Assembly (NCBI RefSeq): GCF_008000895.1
Contig: NZ_CP042823.1
Location: 3,947,001-4,011,000, forward strand
Source: Methylobacterium sp. WL1
GTDB lineage: Bacteria; Pseudomonadota; Alphaproteobacteria; Rhizobiales; Beijerinckiaceae
DNA length: 64,000 bases
Reading direction: 5' to 3'
Shown here: positions 1 through 8,664 of the stretch, piece by piece
Layout: the number at the start of each line of letters is the position of its first letter
How positions within the stretch are numbered: the stretch's first letter is position 1
Made by a program: the position numbers and the translations under genes
Notes under the pieces: model-generated
The model's input: the letters and a program-made list of their open reading frames with translations, nothing else
Told to the model about the DNA's origin: nothing
Databases searched by the model: none

Positions 1-36
1 GCGCGTGCCGCGCCCGGGCGGCGGTCGCGCGAGGCT

Positions 37-150
37 TCAGAGGGCGAGCAGCAGCAGCCCGATGACGGTCACGGAGAGGATGAGGCAGAGGGCGAGATCG
101 AGGATCGGCGCACCGCCGCAGTTCGGCACCTGACGATCACGGTCGGTCAT
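37..150 (-). CDS. Small hypothetical membrane protein (37 aa)
   Basis: This short reading frame runs from an ATG to a TGA. It encodes a polar, Cys-containing N-terminus (MTDRDRQVPNCGG) followed by one continuous hydrophobic segment ending in GLLLLAL, which would form a single membrane helix with almost no cytoplasmic tail. No family is recognised and no clear Shine-Dalgarno sequence is visible. It lies downstream of, and on the same strand as, the small secreted protein at 168-482. The call rests only on the hydrophobic pattern and could be chance. Confidence 0.4.
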   Translation of the reverse strand: MTDRDRQVPNCGGAPILDLALCLILSVTVIGLLLLAL

Positions 151-167
151 GACCCGGGACACGGCGA

Positions 168-482
168 TCACGACCGGGAACCCACGCGTGGGCGGCTCAG
201 CGCGGCGTCCGTTTGCAGGTGCGGGTGCCCATAGGCGTGGAGAGCCGCCGCGTTCCGTAGGATGACGGGTGCGGCGGCCTGCGACCCCGTCGTCTCGCCG
301 GCCAGGTGAGCCGTGTCGGCGACGGCGGTCCCCAGGGCGGGCAGTGCGAGCGCTGTGAGGAGGCAGGCGATCCGCCGCAGCCGCGGCACGGGATCGGATT
401 GGCGGGGCCGACAGGGCGCCTTCGTGGGCAGCGTGAGCGGCGGCAGCGCCTCGGCGGTCAGTCTGCGCATCTTGGCACTCAT
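168..482 (-). CDS. Small Ala-rich protein with signal-like segment
   Basis: The frame encodes about 104 aa from the ATG at 482 (MSAKMRRL); an in-frame ATG at 524 is possible, but it lies inside the dyad at 502-552. An arginine-rich stretch (PRLRRIACLLTALALPALG) precedes a hydrophobic core and an Ala-rich region, as in a signal peptide or single anchor, although it starts about 45 residues in. No domain is recognised. It is divergent from the DUF6502 gene and shares the dyad-rich intergenic region with it, so the two may be co-regulated. Family and role are unknown. Confidence 0.5.
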   Translation of the reverse strand: MSAKMRRLTAEALPPLTLPTKAPCRPRQSDPVPRLRRIACLLTALALPALGTAVADTAHLAGETTGSQAAAPVILRNAAALHAYGHPHLQTDAALSRPRVGSRS

Positions 483-501
483 CGTCCTAGCCCCGTCAAG
501 A

Positions 502-552
502 ACGTGGGAAATTTGACCACGCACACCAGTTATGTGTGTAAAATTCCCACGT
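502..552. promoter_or_regulatory. Long interrupted palindrome (ACGTGGGAAATTT arms)
   Basis: The left arm ACGTGGGAAATTT (502-514) is matched by AAAATTCCCACGT (540-552), with one mismatch over 13 bases. A second dyad is nested inside: CACAC (522-526) against GTGTG (534-538), around the loop CAGTTAT. The element sits between two divergent genes and shares the core CGTGGGA with the dyad at 591-611. It looks like an operator for a dimeric regulator or a cruciform. The binding protein is not known; autoregulation by the DUF6502 product is only an inference. Confidence 0.6.
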
Positions 553-590
553 CAACGAAAAATCGACGGTCCAGGGTGTGGTTGCACACG

Positions 591-611
591 TCGTGGGATT
601 GTCTCCCACGA
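591..611. promoter_or_regulatory. Perfect dyad TCGTGGGA-N5-TCCCACGA
   Basis: TCGTGGGA (591-598) and TCCCACGA (604-611) form a perfect 8-base inverted repeat around TTGTC. The element lies 22 bases upstream of the preferred DUF6502 start at 634. It repeats the CGTGGGA core of the larger palindrome 40 bases upstream, so the region carries four copies of this half-site. That is the layout expected of an operator overlapping a promoter. Confidence 0.6.
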
Positions 612-633
612 CACATCGTCTAACCCTACGAGC

Positions 634-1479
634 ATGTCCGAGACCCCCGCCACGAAACCGGAGGGCGCCAGCCTGCATGCGCCGCTGGCCCGGCTGCTGC
701 GCCCGCTGGTGCGCCTGCTCGTAGCGCGCGGGATCACATTCCCGGCGCTTACCGACCTGTTGCGCGAACTCTACGTGAACGTCGCCGAGTACGATTTCGC
801 TCTGCCCGGCAAGGAGCAGACCGACAGCCGGGTCTCGTTGTTGACCGGCATCCACCGGAAGGAAGTGCGGCGCCTGCGCGGGGCCGGGGCGCCGGTGAGC
901 GCCGTGCCGGCCGTGGTCTCGCGCACGAGCCGGATCATCGCACGCTGGATCGCCGACCCGGCCTTCACCGATCCGCAGGGCCAGCCGCTGCCGCTGCCAC
1001 GGACAGCGGATGCGGGCGCGCCGTCCTTCGAGGTCCTGGTCTCCGGCATCACCCGCGACCTGCGCCCCCGCGCGGTGCTCGACGAGTGGCTCGACCGCGG
1101 GCTCGCCTCCCTGGACCCGCAGGACCGGATCGTTCTGGCCGAGGCGGCCTACGTGCCGCGCGGGGATGGTTCGGCCGAGCCGCAGCTCTACTATTTCGGC
1201 CGCAACCTGCACGACCATATCGCGGCCAGTGTCGCCAACATCGTCGGCGACAAACCGCGCTTCCTCGAGCGGGCCGTGCATTACGACGGGCTGTCCGAGG
1301 CGCTTGCGGTCAAGCTCGAGGCGCGGGCCCGCGAGATCGCCATGGAGGCCCTGCAGCAGGCCAACCGCGAGGCGCATGCCGCCTGCCAGACCGATTCCGG
1401 CGGCGATCACCGGTGGAACTTCGGCCTCTACGTCTACGCCGAGGCCGCCCCGCCGGCCCGGTCGACGGACGGGCGCTGA
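634..1479 (+). CDS. DUF6502 family protein, possible DNA-binding regulator
   Basis: The 281-residue protein starts at ATG 634 (MSETPATKPEG). An upstream in-frame ATG at 532 would lie inside the dyads and add an uncharacteristic Cys/Arg-rich peptide. Residues about 15-85 (LARLLRPLVRLLVARGITF, then TGIHRKEVRRLR) look like a helix-turn-helix and match what I recall of the DUF6502 family, which has no established function. The rest is a mixed, charged domain ending in an aromatic strand (WNFGLYVYAEA). It is followed after 11 bases by a DUF5666 gene with which it probably forms an operon. A DNA-binding role is inferred from the N-terminal pattern and from the palindromes directly upstream. Confidence 0.85.
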   Translation: MSETPATKPEGASLHAPLARLLRPLVRLLVARGITFPALTDLLRELYVNVAEYDFALPGKEQTDSRVSLLTGIHRKEVRRLRGAGAPVSAVPAVVSRTSRIIARWIADPAFTDPQGQPLPLPRTADAGAPSFEVLVSGITRDLRPRAVLDEWLDRGLASLDPQDRIVLAEAAYVPRGDGSAEPQLYYFGRNLHDHIAASVANIVGDKPRFLERAVHYDGLSEALAVKLEARAREIAMEALQQANREAHAACQTDSGGDHRWNFGLYVYAEAAPPARSTDGR

Positions 1480-1490
1480 GAGGCAGGCCG

Positions 1491-2768
1491 GTGCAATCCT
1501 CGCCAAACCGCCGATTCGTCCTCCGCCTGCTCGCGGGCACCGCCAGCCTGCTGCCGGGCGCCGCCCTGCCCCAGGAAAACCCGCGCGACCAGGGCATCGG
1601 CGGCACCGGCATGAAGATGACCGACGAGCCGAAGGACGGTGCCCTCGGCGAGGGCGACCGCGGCATCGGCGGCACCGGAGTGATCGGCACGATCCGTCGC
1701 TTCGGCTCGATAGTCGTCAACGACCTGCGCATCGCCTACCCGCCCGAGGTCGCGGTGGAGATCGACGGGGAGCCCGCCAAGGCGGCCGACCTGAAGATCG
1801 GCCAGGTCGTGCACGTGGTCGCCCGGCCGGAGCGTGGCGGCCTGGGCACAAGCCGCATCGACGTGGTCAGCGAGGTGGTCGGGCCGGTGGAATCGCTCGC
1901 GCCCGGGCGGATGATCGTGCTCGGCCAGCGGGTCTCCACCGGTGACCTGGCGGGGGACTGGAAGCCCGGCACCCGCGTCGCCGTGAGCGGCCTGCGCCGG
2001 CCGGACGGCGTGATCGTGGCGAGCCTGATCGAGCCGCGCAGCTTCGGGCCCGACCGCGTCGCCGGGCCGGTGCGCCGCGACGCGGGCGGCGGCCTTTCCA
2101 TCGGCGGCCTGCGCCTGAAGGGAGCCGACGTCCTCCCCCCGGGCCAGCGCGCCCTGGTGACCGGCGCCACCGAGGCCGGCGCCTTCGCCGTGACCAACGC
2201 CGCCCAGGTCGGGCTGCCGTTCCCGCCCGGCCTGAGGACGGTGTCGGTCGAAGCCTATATCGGTCGCGCCGGCGGTGGTCTGGACCTCGGTTCGGGCCTC
2301 GCCGTGTCGGGACGCGCAGGCCTGCGCGTCCCGCGCCAGGGCAGCGTGCGCGGCGTCCTCACCGCCGACATCGCCCCGGATGGCAGGCTCACGATGGAGC
2401 GACTGCGGATCGACGACCGGATCGCGCCCGATCGCCTGCAATCGCCGGACGCGCCACGCTTCGAGCGGGAGCGCGACCGCCTCGACCTGCAGAAGCTGCC
2501 CGACCTGCCCGAATTGCCCCGCGATGTCCCCGGGCGCTTCGGCACCGAGCCGGGCCCCCGGCAGAGCCCGTTCGGGGGGCTCGGCGATTCCCACGGCCCG
2601 GCGATCGACACCGGCCCGGGCCAGCCGCATCCCGGCGCGGACGGGCCCGGCGGGTTCGGTGGGCCGCGCGGCTTCGGCGCGGTCCCGGAGGTCCCGGCGG
2701 GATTCGGTGGCCCGGGCGCAGGACCGGGCGGTTTCGGTGGCCCACCCGGCGGCGGCGGCCGGCGCTGA
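1491..2768 (+). CDS. DUF5666 domain protein, exported
   Basis: The gene starts with GTG at 1491, preceded by a GAGAGG ribosome-binding site that overlaps the end of the DUF6502 gene. The 425-residue product begins with a signal peptide (RRFVLRLLAGTASLLPGAAL). It then carries two copies of GIGGTG (DQGIGGTG, DRGIGGTG) and repeated small beta-type units (IVVNDLRIAYPPEVAVEIDG, KIGQVVHVVA) typical of DUF5666, a family of periplasmic repeat domains with no settled function. The C-terminus is low-complexity Gly/Pro (GFGGPRGFG, GPGGFGGPPGG). It probably works in the envelope together with the DUF6502 product. No catalytic motif was seen. Confidence 0.85.
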   Translation: MQSSPNRRFVLRLLAGTASLLPGAALPQENPRDQGIGGTGMKMTDEPKDGALGEGDRGIGGTGVIGTIRRFGSIVVNDLRIAYPPEVAVEIDGEPAKAADLKIGQVVHVVARPERGGLGTSRIDVVSEVVGPVESLAPGRMIVLGQRVSTGDLAGDWKPGTRVAVSGLRRPDGVIVASLIEPRSFGPDRVAGPVRRDAGGGLSIGGLRLKGADVLPPGQRALVTGATEAGAFAVTNAAQVGLPFPPGLRTVSVEAYIGRAGGGLDLGSGLAVSGRAGLRVPRQGSVRGVLTADIAPDGRLTMERLRIDDRIAPDRLQSPDAPRFERERDRLDLQKLPDLPELPRDVPGRFGTEPGPRQSPFGGLGDSHGPAIDTGPGQPHPGADGPGGFGGPRGFGAVPEVPAGFGGPGAGPGGFGGPPGGGGRR

Positions 2769-2813
2769 GGCTTGCCGCCCATGCAATCCCACCTCCGCGG
2801 CGTCAGTTTCTCT

Positions 2814-3901
2814 CTAGCCTTCCGCCTCGCGCGCGAGCAGGTCGCGCTTGCGGTCCACGCCCCAGCGGTAGCCTGACAGGGATCCGTCCGAGCGGACCAC
2901 CCGGTGGCACGGGATCGCCACCGCGAGGTGGTTCGCCCCGCAGGCCTGGGCAACGGCCCGCATGGATGTAGGCGCCCCGATGGCGCGGGCGATGTCCGCG
3001 TAGGTAGCGGTCGATCCAACCGGGATCGCCCGCAAGGCCGCCCAGACGCGCTGCTGGAAGGCGGTGCCGCGGATGTCGAGGGGCAGGTCGAGGCCGGTGC
3101 CCGGCGCCTCCACGAGCCCGATGACCCGCGCCATCCAGGCCTCGAACGCGGGGTCGCCACCCTCGATCTCGGCCCCCGGAAACCGGTCCTGCAGGTCGCG
3201 GACGAGAAGTTCGGGCTCGTCGCCGAGCAGGATCGCGCAGAGGCCGGCCTCCGTGGCGGCGACCAGGATCGCTCCCAGGGTGCAGGCGCCGACGCCGAAG
3301 CGCATACGGATGCCGAGCCCGCCCTTGCGGTAGGCGGCAGGCGCCATGCCGAGCCGCTGTGCGGCGCCGGCGTAGAACCGGCTCGCTGTCGCATAGCCGG
3401 CATCATAGAGCGCCTCGGTGACGGTTGACGCTCTTGGCAGCGCGGCCGCCAGGGCCCCGGCCCGTCGGGCCTCCGCGTAGGCTTTGGGGGTCACCCCGGT
3501 GGCGGCTTTGAACACCCGGTGGAAATGGTACGCGCTCAGGCCGGCAGCGCGGGCGAGCTCGGACAGCGGCGGCACCGTCTCGGCGGATTCGATCAGCCGG
3601 CAGGCCGGGCCACGGCCTCCGCCCGGCGCACGGACGGACCAGGCTCGTCCGGCCGGCAGCGGCGGCACGGCCGGAAGCCGGCTTCTTCCGCCTCCGCGCA
3701 GGTGCGGTGGAAGGTGACGTTCTCGGGCCGGGCCGCCCGCGACGGGCAGCTCAGGCGGCAATACACCCCGTCGTGCGGACCGCGTACACGAAGGTGCCGT
3801 CCGCCCGCCCGTCGCGGGCGGCGAGCGCCGCCCGGCGGGCGGCCTCCTCGGGATCGGCTGTCGGGGAACGCTCGCGGGACTATGCGGCGGCGCAGGCGCA
3901 T
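2814..3901 (-). pseudogene. ada: ada, adaptive-response methyltransferase/regulator, frame broken
   Basis: The full Ada architecture is present but split over three frames. The start of the N-terminal domain (ADPEEAARRAALAARDG to GTFVYAVR) is in one frame. The zinc/methyl-phosphotriester part (GVYCRLSC, then FRPCRRC) continues after one missing G at about 3770. The AraC helix-turn-helix (LSELARAAGLSAYHFHRVF) and the O6-methylguanine methyltransferase domain with active site IPCHRVV follow after a second missing G at about 3610. The first frame also lacks an obvious start codon. Both losses are in short G runs, so either sequencing error or real decay is possible. The C-terminal 265 codons are intact and could still make a repair protein. 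Confidence 0.85.
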
Positions 3902-4053
3902 TGGGGAGGGCAGGCGGGGAGGGGCAGGCGGGGAACGGACATGACGGCACCTGCCGGACGGGTATATCGAACGCCCGTCACCCTGCCGTCCCGCGGCCGG
4001 GCCTGCATCCCGCCCCTTGCTGCCGAATTCCCGATCCCTCTCCTGAGTGCGTC

Positions 4054-5043
4054 ATGGCGTCGAGCAAAACCGATCACATCCATGTCGGGCGGGACACGTG
4101 GCTGTTCCTGAAGACCGGGACGAACGACATCCTGGGGCAGATGGAGCGGCCGGAGGCGATGGCCGACCTGATCTGGGCGTGGCGGAGCCTCGTGTCCAAC
4201 CGGGAGCGGCGGCTGCGGGCGTTCGGCATCCGGTATCGCCACGTGGTCGCGCCGGACAAGCTGGTGATCTACGACAACCAGCTGGACGGGATCACCATCG
4301 CGCCCGCGGTCTCGCCGGCCTATCGGCTGATCCACACGGAGCCGGACATGGGTCCCGCCTGGCGGCGGGGGCCGCGGGGCCTCTACGCGGATTGGCGGCG
4401 CCGGAAGCGCTGGCGACAGACCTGCATCGACCTGGTCGCTCCGATGCGGGCCGCCCGGGACACCGCAGACCTCTATTGCCGGACCGATACCCACTGGAGC
4501 TTCGACGGCTGCTACCTGGCCTACGCCGAGATCTGCCGGGCCTTCGGGACGGAGCCACGGGCGGATCTGCGGGACCGGCCGTTCACCCCGGTCGATCATG
4601 ACGGCGACCTGGGCAGTGCCTTCGACCCGCCGCGCCGGGCGCCGTCCCGGGCCTACCGGATCCAGCGAGATTCCGTGCGGACCTTTGCCAGCCCGATCGT
4701 CGCGGCGCGGGAGAAGGCCGGGCTGCTGCACACGCTGCACGGCGGCGCCAACGTGATCTACCGCAACGAGACGGCGGTCGATCCGCGCCGGCTGGCGCTG
4801 TTCGGCGACTCGTTCTCGCACGTGATGCCCTACATGCTGACCATCCTGCTGGCCGAGACGTTCCGCGAGGTGCACTTCGTCTGGAGCACGTCGCTCGACT
4901 GGTCCTACATCGCGCGGACGAAGCCGGACCTCGTCCTGACCGAGGTGGCCGAGCGGTTCATGGCCCAGCTGCCGGACGACAGCTTCTCCCTGGACGCCTA
5001 CGTGCAGGAGCGGTTCGGCGCCGAGCTGGCGGCCCAGGCCTGA
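4054..5043 (+). CDS. AlgJ/AlgX-like SGNH acetyltransferase-type protein
   Basis: The 329-residue protein starts at ATG 4054 (MASSKTDHIHVGRDTWLF). The N-terminal GRDTWLFLK motif, the TDTHWSFDG (DxHW) motif near residue 150 and FGDSFSH near residue 250 are the catalytic signature of the alginate O-acetyltransferase AlgX/AlgJ-like SGNH fold. Known members acetylate exopolysaccharides with an MBOAT partner in the envelope. Here there is no visible signal peptide, no MBOAT gene and no polysaccharide cluster nearby, so the substrate is open and a cytoplasmic location is possible. It is flanked by the broken ada gene and yebC. Confidence 0.75.
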   Translation: MASSKTDHIHVGRDTWLFLKTGTNDILGQMERPEAMADLIWAWRSLVSNRERRLRAFGIRYRHVVAPDKLVIYDNQLDGITIAPAVSPAYRLIHTEPDMGPAWRRGPRGLYADWRRRKRWRQTCIDLVAPMRAARDTADLYCRTDTHWSFDGCYLAYAEICRAFGTEPRADLRDRPFTPVDHDGDLGSAFDPPRRAPSRAYRIQRDSVRTFASPIVAAREKAGLLHTLHGGANVIYRNETAVDPRRLALFGDSFSHVMPYMLTILLAETFREVHFVWSTSLDWSYIARTKPDLVLTEVAERFMAQLPDDSFSLDAYVQERFGAELAAQA

Positions 5044-5077
5044 ACGGCGCCGGGCCGAGCCGCGCGGCGGCCGACGC

Positions 5078-5824
5078 TCAGCCCTCGAGCTTGGCCATCA
5101 GTGCATCGGACAATGCGAAGTTGACGTAGACGTGCTGCACGTCGTCCTGGTCCTCGATCACCTCGACCAGGCGGATCAGCTTCTCGCCGGTCTCGTCATC
5201 GACGTCGATCGTGTTCTGGGCCTTCCAGACCAGGCCGGTGCGGCTAGGCTCGCCGAACCGGGCCTCCAGGGCCTTGGCGACCTCGCCGTAGGATTCCTGC
5301 GCGCAGACGACCTCGTGGCCGTCCTCACTGGAGCTGACGTCGTCGGCCCCCGCCTCGATGGCCGCCTCCAGCATCGTGTCGGCATCGGCGACGCTCGCCG
5401 GGAAGCCGATCACGCCGACCCGGTCGAACATGAACGCCACGGCGCCGGTCTCGGCGAGGCTGCCGCCGGACTTGGTGAAGGCCGAGCGCACGTCGGAGGC
5501 GGTGCGGTTGCGGTTGTCGGTCTGCGCCTCCACGATCAGCGCGGCGCCGCCGGGGCCGTAGCCTTCGTAGCGGATGTCCTCGTAGTTCTCGCCATCCGCT
5601 CCGGCCGCCTTCTTGACGGCGCGCTCGATGTTGTCCTTCGGCATGTTCTCGGCGCGGGCCGCGATGATCGCCGCGCGCAGGCGCGGGTTCATGGCCGGGT
5701 CCGGCGTGCCGAGCTTGGCCGCCACGGTGATCTCGCGGGCGAGCTTGCCGAACACCTTCGAGCGGACCGCGTCCACCCGGCCCTTCCGGTGCATGATGTT
5801 CTTGAACTGCGAATGGCCTGCCAT
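5078..5824 (-). CDS. yebC: YebC/PmpR family protein
   Basis: The 248-residue protein starts [19 protein letters not shown], which is the invariant start of the family and fixes the start at 5824. The rest ([45 protein letters not shown]) is typical over the full length. Members were described as transcriptional regulators, and more recently some were shown to act on ribosomes at proline-rich stretches. It stands alone here, divergent from a small protein gene at 5987. The usual ruvCAB neighbours are not in view. Confidence 0.95.
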   Translation of the reverse strand: MAGHSQFKNIMHRKGRVDAVRSKVFGKLAREITVAAKLGTPDPAMNPRLRAAIIAARAENMPKDNIERAVKKAAGADGENYEDIRYEGYGPGGAALIVEAQTDNRNRTASDVRSAFTKSGGSLAETGAVAFMFDRVGVIGFPASVADADTMLEAAIEAGADDVSSSEDGHEVVCAQESYGEVAKALEARFGEPSRTGLVWKAQNTIDVDDETGEKLIRLVEVIEDQDDVQHVYVNFALSDALMAKLEG

Positions 5825-5986
5825 GTTGCGTGAGACTTTGTTCGTTGGCGAGGGCGGGCGTCCGGGACCCCGCCGTCGCGGCTGTGAGGTCGCCGCGTTA
5901 TAGGCCGCCGGCTTCCGACGAAGCAACGCGCCACCCGATCGTCGCGACCGCGGAAAGATCGCCCGCGCCGGGCGTTGGCGCGGGAC

Positions 5987-6163
5987 ATGTCAGCTGGAAA
6001 CCCGATGCCGCGCCGGACCGAACACAGCAGGACAGCGACGACGCCCCCGACCGACGACCGCCGCTGGCTCAAGCTCGGGATCGCCACGCTGCTCGGCGCG
6101 GTGGCCGGTTCGATGCTGTTCGCGACCGAGGCCAAGGGACGGCCTGAGGGGCGGCGGCGCTAG
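5987..6163 (+). CDS. Small hypothetical protein with one membrane segment
   Basis: The frame encodes 58 residues from ATG 5987 ([14 protein letters not shown]); an in-frame TTG at 5975 is an alternative. A basic N-terminus is followed by a hydrophobic stretch ([20 protein letters not shown]) and a basic tail (GRPEGRRR), as in a single-pass small membrane protein. No family is recognised and no strong ribosome-binding site is visible. It is divergent from yebC. Confidence 0.5.
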   Translation: MSAGNPMPRRTEHSRTATTPPTDDRRWLKLGIATLLGAVAGSMLFATEAKGRPEGRRR

Positions 6164-6245
6164 AGCGCTCGCCGCCGGAGTGGATCCCTAGTCGGCATCG
6201 GCGAGCAAGTTGAATTACGGATCGCGAGCGTCGAGCGATCCCGCC

Positions 6246-7130
6246 TCACGCCGCCCGGACCGTGGCCAGGAACCGCCCGACCGCGGCGGTCAGCCGCTCC
6301 GACTGGTGCGACAGCTCGAAGGCCGAGGTCAGAACCTCGGCCGCCGCCGCGCCGGTCTTCTCCGCCGCCCCGGCCACACCCCGTGATGGTGCAGGTTACC
6401 GCCCCGGTGCCGGAGGCCGCCGGACCGACATTGCGGACGGATCTCCCGGGTCGCCGCATCCTGCTGCTCCACCGCCGCCGCGATCGAGGCGGACACGGTG
6501 CTGAATTCCCGGATGCGGCCGCCGATCTGGCCCGATCGCCGTGGCGCCCTCGCCCGTAACACCCTGGACCTCACCGATCTGCTGGCCGATCTCACCGGTG
6601 GCCTTTGCGGTCTGGTCGGCCAGCGCCTTGCCCTCCGAGGCCACCACCGCGAAGCCGCGCCCCGCCTCGCCGGCGCGGGCCGCCTCGATGGTGGCGTTGA
6701 GCGCCAGCAGGTTGGTCTGTGCCGTGATGCCCGAGATCAGCCCGACCACTTCGCCGATCTTGGCCACGCTCGCGGTCAGGGCGGTCACGAGCGCGGCGGT
6801 CTGGTCCGCTTCGCCCACCGCGGTCCGTGCCAGATCCGCCGAGCCGGCGACCCGCCGTCCGATCTTCTGCACCGAGGCGCCCAGCTCCTCGGCGGCGGCC
6901 GCCACGGTGCCGACATTGGATGCCGCCTGCTCGGAGGCGGCCGCGACCGTGGTAGACCGTTCCGCCGTCTTGGCCGCCGTCGTCGCCAGGGTCTGCGCCG
7001 TGGCCTGCAAGGCGCCGGCCGACGCCGAGACCGTGCCGACGATCCCGCTGGTCGCCCGCTCGAACGCGTCGGCCATCTGGTGCATCGCCGCCCGGCGCTG
7101 TTCCTCGGCGATGCGCCGGGCCCCGGAGGT
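6246..7130 (-). pseudogene. Remnant of a methyl-accepting chemotaxis protein
   Basis: The cytoplasmic signalling domain of a chemotaxis receptor is recognisable, with the hairpin tip [20 protein letters not shown] and flanking coiled coil. The coding frame breaks at least three times downstream: after [10 protein letters not shown] (about 6533, an extra base), after QQDAATREI (about 6450) and after AVTCTITG (about 6385, a missing G). The protein would end normally near 6246 (about 62 codons of readable C-terminus). Upstream, an in-frame TAA at about 7135 replaces the expected HAMP, membrane and sensor regions. The loss of the whole 5' half argues for true decay here. Confidence 0.85.
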
Positions 7131-7170
7131 AATTTATCGATCGCGTCAGCCGGCTTGGGACGCAGCCGCC

Positions 7171-7920
7171 TCAGCGCACGCCCGCGTGCCAATCCTGCAA
7201 AGCGCCCAACGTCACCACGTCGCCCGGCCATTCGAGCCCGGCGATGTGCCGGTGCGGGCGGCCGGGCTCGCCGAGATCGGAGACCGCCGAGAAGGCGCCG
7301 TCGAGGCTGTGGCTGTCCGTGTAGCGGCTGCGTGTCGCCAGGACCGGCAGGCCGGCGGCGCGGGCCGAGGCGATGCCGGGGGCGGAATCCTCGAACGCCA
7401 CGGCCTGCACGGCCGGGACGCCGAGGCGGTCCAGAGCCAGTTGGAACACGTCCGGGGCGGGCTTCTTGCGCGCGGCCTCGTCGCCGGCCGCGATCACGTC
7501 GAAGGGCGTGTCGTCCAGCCCGAAGTTCGCCGCCAGCAGCCGATCGACGTTGGGCCGGCTGGTGGTGGTGGCGATAGCCAGGCGCAGGCCGGCGTTCCGG
7601 GCCTCGCCGACCAGCCGGGCGATCCCCGGGCGCAGGGGCAGGCCGTCCCCGGTGACGAGGCCGCCATACGCGATCGTCTTGCGGGCGTGGATCTCGGGCG
7701 CCCGGGCGTGCAGCGAAGCCGCCTCGCCCGGGTGGTGCGTGTCGATGTAGTGGGTGAGCCGTTCCTTGCCGCCCATCACGGTGAGCAGGTCGGCGTAGAG
7801 CGCCGGGTCCCAGCGCCAGGGCAGATCCAGGTCCGAGAAGGCGCGGTTGAACGCCTGCCGGTGCAGGTCCTCGGTCTCGGCGAGCGTGCCGTCGACGTCG
7901 AAGATCAGCGCCCTCAGCAC
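7171..7920 (-). CDS. cbbY: CbbY-type HAD phosphatase
   Basis: The 249-residue protein starts with GTG at 7920. It has the HAD motifs: [14 protein letters not shown] with nucleophile and acid Asp, TTTSRPNV (motif II), KKPAPDVF (motif III Lys) and FEDSAPGI (motif IV). The cap region and [10 protein letters not shown] pattern match CbbY, which dephosphorylates xylulose 1,5-bisphosphate, an inhibitory by-product of RuBisCO chemistry. The start overlaps the rpe stop (GTGCTGA), so the two are translationally coupled. With no RuBisCO in view, its substrate in this organism may be another pentose or sugar phosphate. Confidence 0.87.
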   Translation of the reverse strand: MLRALIFDVDGTLAETEDLHRQAFNRAFSDLDLPWRWDPALYADLLTVMGGKERLTHYIDTHHPGEAASLHARAPEIHARKTIAYGGLVTGDGLPLRPGIARLVGEARNAGLRLAIATTTSRPNVDRLLAANFGLDDTPFDVIAAGDEAARKKPAPDVFQLALDRLGVPAVQAVAFEDSAPGIASARAAGLPVLATRSRYTDSHSLDGAFSAVSDLGEPGRPHRHIAGLEWPGDVVTLGALQDWHAGVR

Positions 7921-8603
7921 GAGAGGTCGCGACCGGAGGCGCCCTCCGCGCCGGCCCGGATCGCCGCGATGCGCTCCGCGTAGGCGTCTGGACCTCCGCT
8001 GAAGACCGCATTGCCGGCCACGAACGTGTCGGCGCCGGCGCGGCTTGCCGCCTTCACGGTCTCGGCGTCGATGCCGCCGTCGACCTGGATGCGGATGTCG
8101 CGGCCGGCCACCATGGCCCGCACCCGCGCCACGCTCTCCATGCTGCTCCGCAGGAACGTCTGGCCGCCGAAGCCGGGATTGACCGTCATCACCAGCACGA
8201 GATCCACGATGTCGAGCACCGGCTCGACCAGCGCGGCGGGGGTGCCGGGGTTGATCGCCACGCCAGCGCGCTTGCCGAGGTCGCGGATGGTCTGGAGCGA
8301 GCGGTGGATGTGCGGCCCGGCCTCGGCATGGACCGTGATCCCGTCGGCGCCGGCGTCGGCGAAGGCCGCGAGATACGGGTCGGCCGGCGCGATCATCAGG
8401 TGCACGTCGAAGAACTTTTGCGTGTGCGGGCGCAGCGCCTTCACCACTGGAGGGCCGAAGGTGATGTTGGGCACGAAATGGCCGTCCATCACGTCGAGAT
8501 GGATCCAGTCGGCCCCGGCCGCGTCCACGGCACGGGTCTCCTCGGCGAGGCGGGCGAAGTCGGCCGAGAGGATCGACGGGGCGATGACGGGAGGCAGCAT
8601 CAT
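7914..8603 (-). CDS. rpe: Ribulose-phosphate 3-epimerase
   Basis: The 229-residue TIM-barrel enzyme interconverts ribulose 5-phosphate and xylulose 5-phosphate. The family signatures are visible: [29 protein letters not shown] with the metal and catalytic residues, [15 protein letters not shown] and QVDGGID. Either of two adjacent ATGs (8603, 8600) can start it. It is followed by cbbY with a 7-base overlap. It lies downstream of prk, but a 112-base repeat element fills the gap, so it may have its own transcription start. Confidence 0.96.
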   Translation of the reverse strand: MMLPPVIAPSILSADFARLAEETRAVDAAGADWIHLDVMDGHFVPNITFGPPVVKALRPHTQKFFDVHLMIAPADPYLAAFADAGADGITVHAEAGPHIHRSLQTIRDLGKRAGVAINPGTPAALVEPVLDIVDLVLVMTVNPGFGGQTFLRSSMESVARVRAMVAGRDIRIQVDGGIDAETVKAASRAGADTFVAGNAVFSGGPDAYAERIAAIRAGAEGASGRDLSC

Positions 8604-8664
8604 GGATCTTTCGACTGCGGTTTGGCTCAGACAATCTTCGGCCCACGGGCCGATCCTACACTGT

